In this document: piece by piece, positions 1 to 13,981 of the stretch
How the letters are laid out: every line of letters begins with the position of its first letter
How positions within the stretch are numbered: the first letter of the stretch is position 1
Source: Pseudocercospora fijiensis CIRAD86
Taxonomy: Eukaryota; Ascomycota; Dothideomycetes; Mycosphaerellales; Mycosphaerellaceae
Assembly: GCF_000340215.1 (NCBI RefSeq)
Contig: NW_006921532.1
Coordinates: 5,852,849 to 5,916,848 of the forward strand
Reading direction: 5' to 3'
DNA length: 64,000 nucleotides
Notes under the pieces: generated by a model
What the model saw: the letters and a program-made list of their open reading frames with translations, nothing else
Database searches by the model: none
What the model was told of the DNA's origin: nothing
Made by a program: the position numbers and the translations under genes

Positions 1-556
1 CGCCTGATCCATAACTTTCAGCTGAGTTGCTAACGCACGATACAGGGAGTGGGATGTTGCCGCAGGATTCTGTCTGGTCAAGGAAGCAGGCGGCCTCATC
101 ACAACTGCAAACCCTCCTTCAAATCCGGAAACTACTTCGATCCCTGACGCACATCTCGGTAGCCGCCTGTACCTTGCGATTCGGCCGGCTGGAGATTCCG
201 ATACGGAGAGCGGACGTCAAAGTCAAGAACGGACTGTGCGTGAGGTGTGGCGCCGCGTGCAGACGTTGGACTATTCACGGCCAGGCATATGATCCAGCAT
301 TACTTGGTCCAAGCAATGACGGAACTTGACACAACTGGGGAAGGTGTTTACATAAAAACGATACTTCTGCCGGCCACCTGAATAAGCCTGCTGAGGACTT
401 TGTACATACATCTCGTGCTGTGAGGCCGGTTTCTGATGAAAGTCAAGGATTTGGCTTGAAAAGACGCCGTTACTAGTCCAACAGAGTGGCGACATGACTG
501 GTCTGGCCCACGTGCCGATAATGTCGACGACTAAGCCGGTCACTTGCGAGAAACAG
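1..556. other. No gene recognised at left edge
   Basis: I see no convincing coding region here. The short open frames have no recognisable motif and no partner exon. The stretch lies downstream of the qutB stop codon, so it probably holds the qutB 3' untranslated region and intergenic DNA. In other fungi further quinate genes (qutE, qutG) sit close by, so any such gene would have to start left of the window. Confidence 0.5.
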
Positions 557-1550
557 CTACAACCTGGCTTTTGCCAGCTCTTGCGCAATGACATCCTTCA
601 CCGCAGCGACCGGCAGGTCCTCGATTGTCCGTCCGTGCCACAATGTGTGTTGCTCGAGGCCCTGATAGATCATCGCTTCTGTGCCGAGGATGACTTGCCA
701 GCCAGCTTGCTCCGCTATAGCTCCAAGCTCGGTCCATGGTGACGGGTGGTAGCACATTTCGAGCATAGCGCCTTTATGCGACTTGTTCAGGAAGATTTCT
801 GTTATCCTTCGAGCCTCCTTCTCGGCGTCAGTCACGGGAGGGAAGTTGGGTACGCAAGCCACGATGGCACCGGGACCTTCCAGTGCTTCCGCCTCAGCAG
901 CTAACTTGACATGAACAAGTCCATCTCCATAGCCTTGGGACTTGCACCAGCTCATGACAGCCTCCACCTCAGACGGATCACGATTCACAACGTACACCTT
1001 TTCGCAACGCATAAACTTGACAAGAGCATACACAGCCGACCGAGCCGCGCCACCGCCGCCAACGACCATCCCAGGCCGTCCGTGAAAGACTTCATCAGGC
1101 CGTGATATGTTCTGGTAAAAGCTTTCCCTCACGCCGATTGTGTCCGTATTAGTTCCGACGAACTGGTCTCCTCTGCGGAAGATCGTATTCACGGCACCCA
1201 CTGCTCGACCTTCCTCTGTCAAGTCGTCTAGGTGCGGGATGATCGCCACCTTATGAGGCATGGTCACTGCGGAGCCTGAGACGTACGTCAGCAAAGACGG
1301 CCAACGGAACCATGCTGGAGAGAGAAGTACCATAGAGTCTTGGATCCTTGAGCAGAGTCAGAAACTGGCTCATGTCCGTTGATTCTAGTAATCGAAAGCC
1401 CCATGGTAATTCCAGCTGCTCAAAGACAGTGTTGTGAAGGTAAGGCGCGTATGAATGTGCAATCGGGTAGCCGAAGAGATATCCGTGCCGTTCTAGGTGA
1501 TCGACCGCTGGTGCGGGACACGTTATGATGCTGTTTTCTTGAACTTCCAT
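557..1550 (-). CDS. qutB: Quinate/shikimate dehydrogenase (QutB/QA-3-like)
   Basis: Predicted to oxidise quinate to 3-dehydroquinate and shikimate to 3-dehydroshikimate with NAD(P)+ in the cytosol, the first step of quinate catabolism. Two exons, 1550-1331 and 1275-557, flank a 55-nt intron (1330-1276) ending in CTCAG. Splicing restores the family motif G-SAVTMPHK, which is split in the unspliced sequence. The product is about 312 aa, near the size of QA-3. Visible motifs are the substrate-pocket segment [14 protein letters not shown] near the N terminus, the catalytic lysine in VTMPHK, the aspartate in GTNTDTIGV, and the glycine-rich nucleotide loop [15 protein letters not shown]. It is divergent from qutD across 763 bp and belongs to the QutA/QutR regulon. 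A biosynthetic shikimate dehydrogenase is unlikely because fungi carry that activity in the AROM protein. Enzyme class is sure; quinate rather than shikimate preference is inferred from the cluster. Confidence 0.9.
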
Positions 1551-2313
1551 GATTCTGACCTCTGTCGCGTTGTCGTCTGTCGTCTGTCGCCTTCTTGGTC
1601 TGGAAACGATAGTCGGATCTAATGGTATGAGTGAATAGGGAGAACAATGTTTTGATCAAGCCCGAGATGCTCCCTCGAAATGGTATGGAGAAATGAAGCC
1701 AATGGGTCAATATTCCCTCGTCAGCACCACTTCACGGTTAAACTGCCTTCATCTGAATTCCGAATGATCTTTTCGTCTCTTCGTCATCACAATGATGGCA
1801 ATCGCGCGGAAAAGTCTTGGAGTGTTCCGGCTCAAGTCTCTTCCCTGCCGATGCCATCTCGGCGTCTGACGGCCCCACACCGGTTGGTTCACTTCCTTTT
1901 CTGTACCTCAACTCCACCATCCCCACACGGCCATGTGGTCCTTCTGGAGCCTTACCGTCCACGGTAAAGCCTCGCCTGGATTCTCCTGGGGCACCTGGGA
2001 TAGCGTGAGAATTCTCTTCCAAGTACCTTAGTAGTCACTGTGGGAAGTGCGTCTGCCATGACCTCCTCCTTCATTCATCCTCTCTCGACCTTACCCCGTG
2101 GGTACCCCAGAAGCCTGTATAACAGTGACAGATCTTCCCCGCGAATGCGTCGACTGGTGTTTCGGCCAGCATCCACGACATTGGAAACTTCCTACTTCCA
2201 CGTGGTTTGGTCGAAGTCTACCTCTACTTGACCACTGAGAAAGTGCTCGTTCGGTCGACAGTGCCAATTGGAGACAGGGGTCAGGAAGCAGACCTACCAC
2301 ACAGTTTCACGAC
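1551..2313. promoter_or_regulatory. Divergent qutB-qutD intergenic promoter region
   Basis: These 763 bases separate the start codons of the divergently transcribed dehydrogenase and permease genes and must hold both promoters. I looked by eye for the palindromic QA-1F/QutA site (GGRTAA..TTATCC type) and did not find a full copy. No other gene is visible. Confidence 0.5.
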
Positions 2314-4084
2314 ATGGGCGGCTTCCTCACGCTGGTCGAGGACCGACCGACACCCAAAGCGGTGTACAACTGGAGAGTCTACGCATCAGCTGCTGTAGCA
2401 TCTTTCGCCTCATGCATGATTGGATACGACAGTGCCTTCATCGGCACGACTCTGGCCTTGCCTGCATTCGTGGATGAGTTCAAATTCGAGGACATGAGCA
2501 CATCGCACCTTGCTCTTGTAAAGGCCAACATCGTATCTGTCTACCAAGCCGGAGCCTTCTTTGGATCATTCTTCGCATACCCTTCAGCATTCTTCCTGGG
2601 CCGAAAGCCATCGCTGATCATCTTCGCCTGTGTCTTTATGGTTGGTGCAGGTATCATGTTGGGCGCAACTGGTGACCGAGGACTTGCCCTGATCTACGCT
2701 GGAAGAGTCCTCGCTGGCATCGGTGTCGGAGCTTGCTCGATGATCACACCCATCTACATTTCCGAGATCTCGCCGCCAGCAATTCGTGGTCGCATTGTCG
2801 GGACATACGAGCTTGGATGGCAGATTGGTGGTCTCGTGGGATTCTGGATCAACTATGGTCTTTCTGAGACTATGGCACCCAGCCACAAGCAATGGATCAT
2901 TCCATTTGCCGTCCAGCTTATCCCAGGTGGCCTTCTGCTCATCGGCGCATTCTGGCTCACGGAAAGCCCAAGATGGCTGCTCAGCAAGCACAAGAGACAA
3001 AAAGCACTTGAGAATCTCTGCTGGCTCCGCAATCTGCCAGCAGATGCCATCTACATGGTGGAAGAAGTGGCTATGCTCGATGCTGCTCTCGAAGAGCAAG
3101 CTTCATCGATTGGTGAGGGTTTCTGGAAGCCATTCAAAGCTGTCAAGGAGAGCCGCAAAGTTCAATGGCGATTCCTGCTCGGTGGTCTCCTCTTCATGTG
3201 GCAGAACGGATCTGGAATCAACGCAATCAACTACTACAGTCCTACAGTGTTCAAGGCAATCGGTGTTGCTGGCACGAACGCTGGCTTTCTCACGACCGGC
3301 ATCTTCGGCGTGGTCAAGACCGTGCTGACATTTGTGTGGATGTTCTTCCTCATCGACAACCTCGGTCGCCGAAACCTCCTCATGATCGGTGCCGGTGGTG
3401 GATCTGTCTGCATGTGGATTATTGGAGCATACATCTATACGCGTGCCAGCGGATCTAAGCTCACAACATCTACCGAGGGTTTGAGCAGTGGCGGTATTGC
3501 GGCCATGTTCTTCTTCTACTTATGGACCGCTTTCTACACTCCATCATGGAACGGTACACCATGGGTTATGAACTCTGAGATGTTCGACATGAACACTCGT
3601 GGTCTGGGTCAGGCTAGTGCCGCAGCGAACAACTGGCTCTGGGTGAGTTGAAGAGACAATTCCAAGACGGAGACATGACTGACAACTTTCCAGAACTTCA
3701 TCATCAGCCGCTGCACGCCTCAGATGTTCTTGAACATGGGTCCAGGTGGATGTGGCGTCTTCTTTTTCTTCGCATCCATGATGATTGCCAGCATCGCTTT
3801 TGTCTGGTTGTAAGTCTTTTTGAACAAAAGCTCGATTCCAAGCGGTGAACGAAAGCGCTGACAACTCCCGCAGCTTGGTACCAGAAACCAAATCCATCCC
3901 ACTCGAGAGCATGGATCGTCTGTTCGAGATCAAGCCCGTCCGCAAGGCAAACAAGATCATCCTCCAACAAGACCGCGAAAGGGACGAGGAGTTCCGACAC
4001 GATGCGGAAGGCGCTGGCCTCAGCGTCACGAAAGAGAAGCTCGGTCATGTGGAGACGACTACCGAGCGAGCCAGCGATGCATAG
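2314..4084 (+). CDS. qutD: Quinate permease, MFS sugar-transporter family (QutD)
   Basis: Plasma-membrane importer of quinate; in other fungi this step is required for induction of the pathway. Three exons, 2314-3642, 3694-3809 and 3874-4084, with introns of 51 and 64 nt, encode about 551 aa. The N terminus LVEDRPTPKAVYNWRVY followed by SCMIGYDSAFIGTTL is typical of QutD/QA-y. Twelve membrane segments can be traced. Sugar-porter signatures are present: GRKPSL after TM2, GRVLAGIGVGACSMITPIYI, ESPRWLL at the end of the first half, QNGSGINAINYYSP in TM7, NLGRRNLL, and PETKSIPLE after TM12, which is rebuilt only after splicing of intron 2. It lies head to head with qutB and upstream of qutC in the same orientation. 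Substrate identity is inferred from sequence type and cluster. Confidence 0.93.
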
Positions 4085-4624
4085 ACCGATATTGTTTGGC
4101 CTTGCGCTGGTTGATTAGAAGGATATGTAGCAAACCCTGGAGATTGAGTGTCAGCTCTTGGATGGTCCAGTTCCAATGGCGGCTATTTTTATGCTCCCCA
4201 TCGTATGCTCGTGCAGGTGAGGAAGCATTCCTCCGAATTCGTACACCATGAACCCTTCTTGGCGCCGAAAATGCAACATGCCTTGCATGCAGAGTGTTGA
4301 TGTTCGTGTTGTTGATAGGAGTCTAAGTTTAGAAAGCGTCCCAGCATTTCTGCTCTTCAGTCTGTCAGCCACCCGCCGGAAGAAAAGGATTCCGCGGCGG
4401 TCTTGCCTTCTGCCCCAACGCACTTTGCTTCTTCCACACCACATTATTGTGTGGGCGTGATGTCTGCTTGATGCTGCATTGCTCGCCGATGTAATCGGGC
4501 CTCCCGATGATACGCGAGCTTGTGCTACCCACATGCATTCTGGCATTGTCTTATAGACTGTAAGTGTTGGACCTCTTTCTCCTCCTCTTCAACTGCAACA
4601 ATTTCGAGCAGAACATCGCAAAAG
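4085..4624. other. qutD-qutC intergenic region
   Basis: Between the permease stop and the chosen dehydratase start. The frame of qutC stays open upstream to an ATG at 4520, but the residues encoded there are low-complexity serine-rich and do not resemble the family N terminus. I treat them as leader. Nothing else is recognised. Confidence 0.5.
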
Positions 4625-5692
4625 ATGCTTTGCCGACCTGCTATCTGCTCACACTCTTTGGGACGTGCTTGGGTGCACGATCTACCGTCCAAGTTGGACC
4701 AAGCGGCGCGATATGGATTCGACATTGAGCTTTTCTACGAAGACCTCTACTATGTCGCCAAAGACTTGCCCGGCGGTGCGACTCCCGAGAATCACATGAG
4801 AGCAGCCAGATACGTGCGAACGCTGTGCGACGACAGAGGAATCAGCATAATTTGCCTGCAGCCCTTCATGCACTACGACGGCCTGAGAGATCGGGAAAGA
4901 CACGCCGAGCGGGTGCAAGAAATGAAGCTTTGGATCGACATGGCTCACGTACTTGGAACGGACCTGATCGCTATCCCATCGACTTGCTTGCCCGATGACC
5001 AAGTCAGTGGTGACCGTGAACTGATCACCAAAGACATGCAGGAGATCGCAGACCTGGGCGCTCCCGAGGGCATCAGATTTGCGTACGAGGCACTCTGCTG
5101 GGGCACCCACATCGACACTTGGGAAGACGTGTGGGATATCGTCAAAAGGGTGGATAGACCAAATTTCGACATCTGCCTCGACACCTACAACATGGCGGGC
5201 CGCGTCTACGCAGATCCGACTTCACCTACAGGCAAGACTCCAAACGCAGAAGCCGACATGGCCGCGAGTTTGAAACGTCTCGTCCAGACCGTCGATGTCA
5301 ACAAGATTGCTTTCGTACAGGTCGTCGATGCCGAGCGCCTCGCAGAGCCTTTGGTCGAAGGCCACGAATTTTTCAACCCGGAGCAATGCGCACGGATGAG
5401 CTGGTCGCGCAACTGCCGACTTTTCTATGGCGAAGAAGATCGAGGAGCTTATCTGCCGGTCAAAGACATTTTGAAAGCCATCATCGTTGATCTAGGCTAC
5501 CAAGGATATCTCAGCGCGGAATTATTTAACCGTAGTTTGACTTGCACCGATGTCAATGTGCCGGAAGAGCATGCACAGAGAGCTGCGGAGTCGTGGCAGA
5601 AGATTCTTGCGGATTTTGACGTTCCGCAAAAAGGGATGTCGATGAATTCTGGTCGAGCAGCGACTGAAGGCGCTCCACGGGCTCAGCTCTAG
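4625..5692 (+). CDS. qutC: 3-dehydroshikimate dehydratase (QutC)
   Basis: Converts 3-dehydroshikimate to protocatechuate in the cytosol, the last step before the beta-ketoadipate pathway. A single exon encodes 355 aa when started at ATG 4625, where the typical N terminus (LGRAWVHDLPSKLDQAARYG) begins; family members are about 350 aa. It is a sugar-phosphate isomerase/epimerase-type TIM barrel. Likely metal-binding residues sit at strand ends: Glu in FAYEALCWG, Asp in DICLDTYNM, Gln in FVQVVDAE and Glu in SAELFNRSL. An earlier in-frame ATG at 4520 would add 35 poorly conserved residues. It runs in the same direction as qutD and converges on qutA. Confidence 0.92.
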   Translation: MLCRPAICSHSLGRAWVHDLPSKLDQAARYGFDIELFYEDLYYVAKDLPGGATPENHMRAARYVRTLCDDRGISIICLQPFMHYDGLRDRERHAERVQEMKLWIDMAHVLGTDLIAIPSTCLPDDQVSGDRELITKDMQEIADLGAPEGIRFAYEALCWGTHIDTWEDVWDIVKRVDRPNFDICLDTYNMAGRVYADPTSPTGKTPNAEADMAASLKRLVQTVDVNKIAFVQVVDAERLAEPLVEGHEFFNPEQCARMSWSRNCRLFYGEEDRGAYLPVKDILKAIIVDLGYQGYLSAELFNRSLTCTDVNVPEEHAQRAAESWQKILADFDVPQKGMSMNSGRAATEGAPRAQL

Positions 5693-5855
5693 TTAAAGTC
5701 ATCACGGAGGCTGCTTTACTCGCATTCTGCATGGCGTGGCGTTCGGAAAGCACATGCATGGGGCATTTCTAGGAGATGTGCAGTTGGGCCTTGGATTGAG
5801 ATGGAGATAGAAAGATACCCGAGGCCATGGCTTCAAATGCAAGGCATGAAGTTTC

Positions 5856-6340
5856 TCAATTCATGTGCAATTCATCGTATTCAACCAGCTTGGCTGCCTC
5901 ATTTATGTCGGGATCGATCTCGACACGAATTCCATGCTCCTCCTTGTGTCTTTCATACTCCTGCAGCATGAATCGAGTCTAAGCATGCATGGCTCAACCC
6001 GTTCGCAGTCTTGATCTGACCGGGTGATATACACCATGGAACCATTCCACCAGCGACATCGACCATGCCGAGCACTTGCAGCGCCGCTTTGGCGTAAGGC
6101 AAGTCGTATTGAGAGTTTGTGCTTGGCTTGGTTCGCTTGCCTCCAGAAGTACGCTCCGACTTTGGACTGTCCAATGAAGGAGAATTGTGACAGATTTTGT
6201 AGTTGGTGATCATCGAAATGAGTCAACTCATGGACGTGTTCGGTAAAGGTGCTGGCGAGAATGCTCGCTACAGCATTGCTGGCTATGGGACCTCGAGCAC
6301 GCGTATCGTGAGACGCGTGACTTGGTGGCCTGTCTGTCTA
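5856..6340 (-). pseudogene. Decayed gene remnant between qutC and qutA
   Basis: Minus-strand translation shows protein-like text spread over three frames. About 6330-6120 reads ARGPIASNAVASILASTF and continues to FIGQSKVGAYFWRQANQAKH. About 6110-5990 reads QYDLPYAKAALQVLGMVD in a second frame. From 5978 to 5856 it reads RFMLQEYERHKEEHGIRVEI and ends in a stop in a third frame. No plausible GT-AG introns join the first two parts, so frameshifts are more likely. The 5' end is missing because qutA ends at 6392. The middle part faintly recalls the C-terminal region of dihydrodipicolinate-synthase-type aldolases, but I would not name it on this evidence. A poorly modelled spliced gene is the alternative. 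Confidence 0.35.
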
Positions 6341-6391
6341 GTGGCGAGCAGGGTTTCTCTTTTTAGATGATGAGTGGTAAGGTGAGGCACT

Positions 6392-8358
6392 TCAGCCATT
6401 TTCCTGCTGCGCAAACGCCGAAGGATCCGTGAATTGATAATCAGCACCAAAGAACTCTGCGAGGTCCAAATCCGGGCCAAAGCCCAAATTCTGCATGAAT
6501 TTCGGGTTTTGCGTGGAATCAGATCGATCCAGCATGGCAAGCTCTTCGAAAATGTCGCCACCAGGCACCGCGTCGTTCGTCACGCTTTCTGAAGTCGGTT
6601 GGGGTAGCTCAATGGAGCCCTCACTGTGCCACAGTCCTGATGCGAGATCTGTTGACATGTGATCTGCTGGAGTACTGCCGACTACTGGTTCCGGTCTTTC
6701 GTTTGGAATGCTCAGATATCCGTGTTGTTGGTCCTGGAAAGGACTGGTGAAGTCGAATTGGTTGGAATGGCTTCGTGTTTGCATCGTGCCGGGGTTTGCA
6801 AAGTCGCTGGGACGGCGTGAAGTTGGGCTTTGAGGCGTGTTTGCAACCAGCATTCCAGGATGCTGCCGGGAAGTCTTGAGTGAAGCGTTGTGAAGGAGCG
6901 AGAAGACGGCATCTACCTGCAGATTCGAATCATGCGCGGCGGGGCTGGCCATGTGCAAGTTGACTCGGCGCTGCAACGCCATCCGAATGAGAGTGTTGAA
7001 TGTGCTGATAGATCTCGCAGGAGACTTGGTTGCAGCGGAGCTAGGGCCTATGGCTGGATCCTGCCACGGTGACCATTCCTCAAGGCCATCTTCAATCAGT
7101 AATCCGACAGTCCTGATGTCTTCTGGTCTAATGTGACAGATCGCGGAAGTTCGAGAAGCTGCGGCGCTTTCGAGGAGGAAGGCAGCCAGAATCGTGTGCT
7201 TTGTCCGACCTTCGAAAAGCGTTGTACTCGTGCCTCTTCCAAGATTGAAGTGCGTCAACAGCCGCACTGCCGACCCGATAACCAACCACGCAGCAAGCCA
7301 GGCGTTTCTGACAAGCTCGGAAAGTCCAAGGATGAGTAGGGCCTTGATATGTCCAAGCTGAAAGCCTTGTTCCTGCGGAATGAGCGACTTGGCAACATCT
7401 CGACAGTACTCAAAGGCAACAAGGGAACTCGCTCCGCCCAATTGCAGCGATGCAAAAGCCATGATACTCCATAGTTCGGCATGACCGGAGCCCGTAGCAT
7501 TTTCTTTTGCTAGACCGCTTGCAGGGTATGCATACATTAGCTTGAGAACATCATGTCTCTCGATTATGGGCAGCCAGGTTTGGGTGAATGCCAAGTAGTG
7601 TTCCAGAAGAGCCCAGGAGTTCTCGGGAAGTTTCAACATTTCATTGCCAGCGTCACCTTTCGGCGCCAAATTCCCGGCAAGTCCAGGGGTCGCTTCTTCA
7701 TTCACTCGATCGTGGTGCAATGGCTCCAACTCAGACGGTGCCGATAGCGGGGGCGACTGGTATACACCAGCAGCTTGTGAAGCGGCGCTCTGTTGGGCAT
7801 TCGGCGAAGGAGTCTTTGGCACATCGATCTCAGCACCAGATAGCAACTGATCGATTTGTTTGAAGATGATGCCGTTTCTCCAATTTGTGTGCAAGTTCTC
7901 GGACGATGTGGGCTCTTTCCAGGCAATCAGCCGGTGAGCAGATTCATCAGATCTAGGTAACAGTCGCGAAAGCTGCGTCTGGAGGAGGACATCTTGTCAG
8001 CCAAAGACCTCAAGCGTAGCTGCTGCATGCTCACTTCACATTCCGGGTACTTCTCGAACAGCCATGCCAAGGTCAGCTCCAACGTCCGGATATAATTTGG
8101 CTGAATGCCACGCTTCTTTGGCTGCTCATGGTAGGTGCAGGATCGCCGTTGGACCTCACAAGTCTGACACAATGGCTGGCCTCCATCGCACTTCTCTCGA
8201 CCGGCACGGCATTGGTCGCAGGCCCTTGATACTCGCACTCGTTTTGCACGCTGCGCCGCGTCCTGCTTCTTGGAAGAGGAAGATGGACGCTTGTCGCCAG
8301 GATTTGCATTCTCGATGTCGTCCGGGCCCTCTGCATTTCTTGCGGTTGCTTCGGGCAT
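6392..8358 (-). CDS. qutA: Quinate pathway activator, Zn2Cys6 factor (QutA/QA-1F)
   Basis: Nuclear transcriptional activator of the quinate genes, held inactive by QutR without inducer (known for the family). Two exons, 8358-8035 and 7978-6392, encode about 636 aa. The 56-nt intron (8034-7979) has a GTGAGC donor, a GCTGAC branch site and a CTCCAG acceptor, and it removes an in-frame stop. The binuclear cluster is complete: C47, C50, C57, C64, C67 and C74 (C-x2-C-x6-C-x6-C-x2-C-x6-C), followed by the QutA-type linker KKRGIQPNYIRTLELTLAWL. A fungal transcription-factor middle homology region follows (NSWALLEHYLAFTQTWLPII, SLQLGGASS, LGLSELVRNAWLAAWLVIGSA). The C-terminal part is Ser/Pro/Gln-rich and acidic, as expected for activation. 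It is divergent from qutR across 442 bp. Confidence 0.92.
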
Positions 8359-8800
8359 AGCAGTCCAGACTCGGCTTCATCACATCTTCAGCTGTGACGG
8401 CCGTTCAGAAGTGGAGAAGACCGTTTCTAGAATGGACACCGTCCTCGCAGCATATTAGACTCAGAAGTCTTTCGTAAAATGCATCTCGACGCAGACGTGG
8501 CAACGAGAAAGCCAATTCTGAAGCGTGTGATTGGCGAGGATGAAGTCTGAGCCAGGGGCAAAGTGTTTTTCCCTCCAGGCTTGCACCTCCGCTCAGGCAT
8601 GGCATGCCACCCAAACTGTTCTTCGACCTTATGCTGGAGGAATATCCGCAGATGGCTCCATACCGCGGCCGCCATGTTCACGGGACCGTAGATCTCACCT
8701 GACTTCTCATGCCTTCGCAAGATTGAAGGACAACAAGGCAAAAGCCAACAGTCTTGATCGACTAGAACTCGTTTTCGATACTGCTAATTTGTATGGGACC
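8359..8800. promoter_or_regulatory. Divergent qutA-qutR promoter region
   Basis: This 442-bp region separates the activator and repressor start codons, a head-to-head arrangement that would allow co-regulation. The qutR frame is open upstream to an ATG at 8531, but those 90 codons look non-conserved and are treated as leader. Confidence 0.5.
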
Positions 8801-11592
<2,792 letters not shown>

Positions 11593-12067
11593 GAAATGCC
11601 GCAGATCGATAGGATAAGATCAATAAAGGCTGTTGACATTGCTGTTGTTTCATTTCTGATGTTGATTTCTATCATCGTGTCTGTAGCTCCTGTCGCTGTA
11701 CAAATGTCTGTCCACTGTGATCTGATGTCGTGCTGTCTGACCTCTATACAACCATATACAGGATCTATTCTTTTCATCACCTACTGCATCGCCAAGCCTT
11801 TGATGTGAGCTGACTGATCTCTTCCTCTGCATGATCATCGTTCCCTTGAGGCGGCACTCTCGGAAGGAGTAAATGGTCCTCCTTATCGGGCGAGTGACGG
11901 CCAACCAGTGAAGCCATGATTTTCATCTCCAGTCTTGGCACACTGATGATCCGGCATTTGCCGCCCGTGGCCTTTCTGCACCGTACTGTAATGCAGGCAT
12001 GGTCGAGGCTTTTCGCAAGCACTGACGTACAAGATTTTTGCTGATACTGGCGGATTTGATACTTCCC
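11593..12067. other. Convergent intergenic region
   Basis: A 475-bp stretch between the 3' ends of qutR and the arylsulfotransferase-like gene. It is AT-rich near 11.6-11.75 kb and probably holds both 3' untranslated regions. No gene is recognised. Confidence 0.5.
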
Positions 12068-13981
12068 TCAAGTCGGCCTGCTATTGGCACTGCTCCACTT
12101 CATATGTATCCACTCATACATTCCCGATGTCGTTCTTACTGCTCGCCTGTATCCGTACGAAGAAGGGTCTCTCCAGTCAGGCCAAAATTGCGTTGATGCG
12201 GCTCCTGGACTGCGAATTTGTCCAGAAGATCGGAAGTGCTTGAGTGCTAAGCGAGCACCACCCAGGAATCCAACGACCAGGAAGAGTTTGAACACGATCA
12301 TAAAATACGATGAGCTAGTCGAATGGTCTTGAGGATCGCACGGCTCAGAATAGCGAAGGACTTCGTGAGCGGAGTTCAGAGCAGCGACCCTCAACTTCGT
12401 GAAGGGTCTATCTGAAGACGATTGGGAAAGGTCGAAAGAGGCTTCAAACCCGGTCTTCGGCACTACATCAATGCTTTCGAAGTCCGTTTCCTGCGTTTTC
12501 GTTTCCGCGATTGAAGAGTTCTCGTCTTTGCTCCTGAGGTCCTCCGGTTTGACTTCTTCCATGTCAAATGTTGCCTCCAGTGCCCAGAAAGCCACCTCGG
12601 TTGCGCCGTTCCAACTAACATATAGAACGTCATCCTCGATCTTGGTCTTTGGAGGCTCCCTAGGCATTCCATGCCAATTGAAGACTTTTGTCGTGCGATA
12701 GGACTTCATTTTCTCTAACCAGAAGTACCAGGAAGCGCCCAGATGAGTTTCACACAACAGATCTCCATGGGGAGTGTACTCGGAATAAGCAGCCGCAGAT
12801 CCCCAGCCCACAAAGAACTGCTCAAATTCGCCCAGATACTGGACTGAGCCTTGCGAACTAGATAAGATTCCTTGAGCGGATGTCATAGACTGAAGTAGCC
12901 TCGCCGTCTTGTTTTCAACATCGATTTGAATTACCAAGGCTCGACTTTCCGTTGCATCGATATGCAGAGGACCAGCTTTGCTGTTGTCAAACAGGGTCAA
13001 GACACCTTCGTCCTCGTTGATCCAGCGAACATCGTGCTGCCACTTGAAATTCGTGGCTTGGCCATCAGACAGATCGTGGAATTGGTTCTCATCGCCACCC
13101 AAGATCCACAATATCTCACCGGTAGGACTGACGGAGAGGATGTGATGGAAGTGGCGCGATGAGATGATGTAGTTGCCTTGTGAGTCTTTGTCCACGCTGT
13201 TGAGGTGATAGAAATCAAAAGGAATGCTCTCCCAATACCCGCCAAACGGATTGGTCATGTGTGTTTCCACAGGGTCGAAGTGATCGAGCGCGCTCCATTC
13301 GAAGAGAAGTTCTCCAGTTTCGATGTCAATTTCCTGAAATAAATTGTCGACCACCCATCCTTTCTCCGGTCGACCCATGCCCATGTCGCGGAGGTCGGCA
13401 TTCGTGGCATTGTAGACGGTCAGCAGAGCGGTGCCTTCCGGGGTGATCTTAAACTCGTGCAGATCTCCAAAGAGCGCGTCGCCGACGGCGGATATCATGC
13501 GCACCACCTGGTATGTGGAATCGAGCATGAAGTAAACGCCCTTGCCAGAGGTCGCTGCCTTCTGCCCGGACCATAGGGTCAGAAAGTGCTCGCCTTGAAA
13601 GCGCTGGACCTTCAAATTTGCGGTGGCACCAAAGTCATCCGATGTCCAGACCAGTCCGCCTTTGGAGTCGAGTATCATAGGGCCTGGGCGAGTCACGGCG
13701 GGGCCATTTGGCGTGAGAAGAATGTTGCCGGCGTCGCATTTGTCGTGCCATAGGATTTGTCTCGGCTGGGGCGCGGCAAGATTGAATGAAGCATAGTGGG
13801 TAAGAGGATATGCGCCGAAAAGTCCCAGATCAAAGATGACGGGATCCAAGGAGGGGAAAACGAAGGCGATTGCGGGCAAGAGGCATTGATGGGCCACAAG
13901 AAGGGCGCCAAGTAGGGCGAGGCCGACCAACGCGGGTTTTATTGCGGCTCGTAGACAGTGGAGGCAATTGGCCCAGCGCAT
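12068..13981 (-). CDS. Arylsulfotransferase (ASST)-like membrane protein
   Basis: A single-exon 637-aa protein of the fungal arylsulfotransferase family, which has a beta-propeller fold; biological substrates are generally unknown. Visible are a hydrophobic N-terminal anchor around residues 15-40 (PALVGLALLGALLVAHQCLL) and typical propeller text (GPAVTRPGPMILDSKGGLVW, HEFKITPEGTALLTVYNAT, DFYHLNSVDKDSQGNYIISS, GEILWILGG, NFKWQHDVRWI, LTLFDNSKAG). A second hydrophobic stretch lies near residues 570-590 (YFMIVFKLFLVVGFLGG), suggesting both ends are membrane-anchored with the propeller on the lumenal or extracellular side. Several N-glycosylation sequons are present. It converges on qutR. Catalytic activity is not demonstrated by sequence. 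Confidence 0.85.
   Translation of the reverse strand: MRWANCLHCLRAAIKPALVGLALLGALLVAHQCLLPAIAFVFPSLDPVIFDLGLFGAYPLTHYASFNLAAPQPRQILWHDKCDAGNILLTPNGPAVTRPGPMILDSKGGLVWTSDDFGATANLKVQRFQGEHFLTLWSGQKAATSGKGVYFMLDSTYQVVRMISAVGDALFGDLHEFKITPEGTALLTVYNATNADLRDMGMGRPEKGWVVDNLFQEIDIETGELLFEWSALDHFDPVETHMTNPFGGYWESIPFDFYHLNSVDKDSQGNYIISSRHFHHILSVSPTGEILWILGGDENQFHDLSDGQATNFKWQHDVRWINEDEGVLTLFDNSKAGPLHIDATESRALVIQIDVENKTARLLQSMTSAQGILSSSQGSVQYLGEFEQFFVGWGSAAAYSEYTPHGDLLCETHLGASWYFWLEKMKSYRTTKVFNWHGMPREPPKTKIEDDVLYVSWNGATEVAFWALEATFDMEEVKPEDLRSKDENSSIAETKTQETDFESIDVVPKTGFEASFDLSQSSSDRPFTKLRVAALNSAHEVLRYSEPCDPQDHSTSSSYFMIVFKLFLVVGFLGGARLALKHFRSSGQIRSPGAASTQFWPDWRDPSSYGYRRAVRTTSGMYEWIHMKWSSANSRPT

Noticed and set aside
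1551..2313. Possible QA-1F/QutA palindromic binding site
   Set aside because: No full GGRTAA..TTATCC palindrome was found by eye in this region or in 8359-8800; a position-weight scan would be needed.
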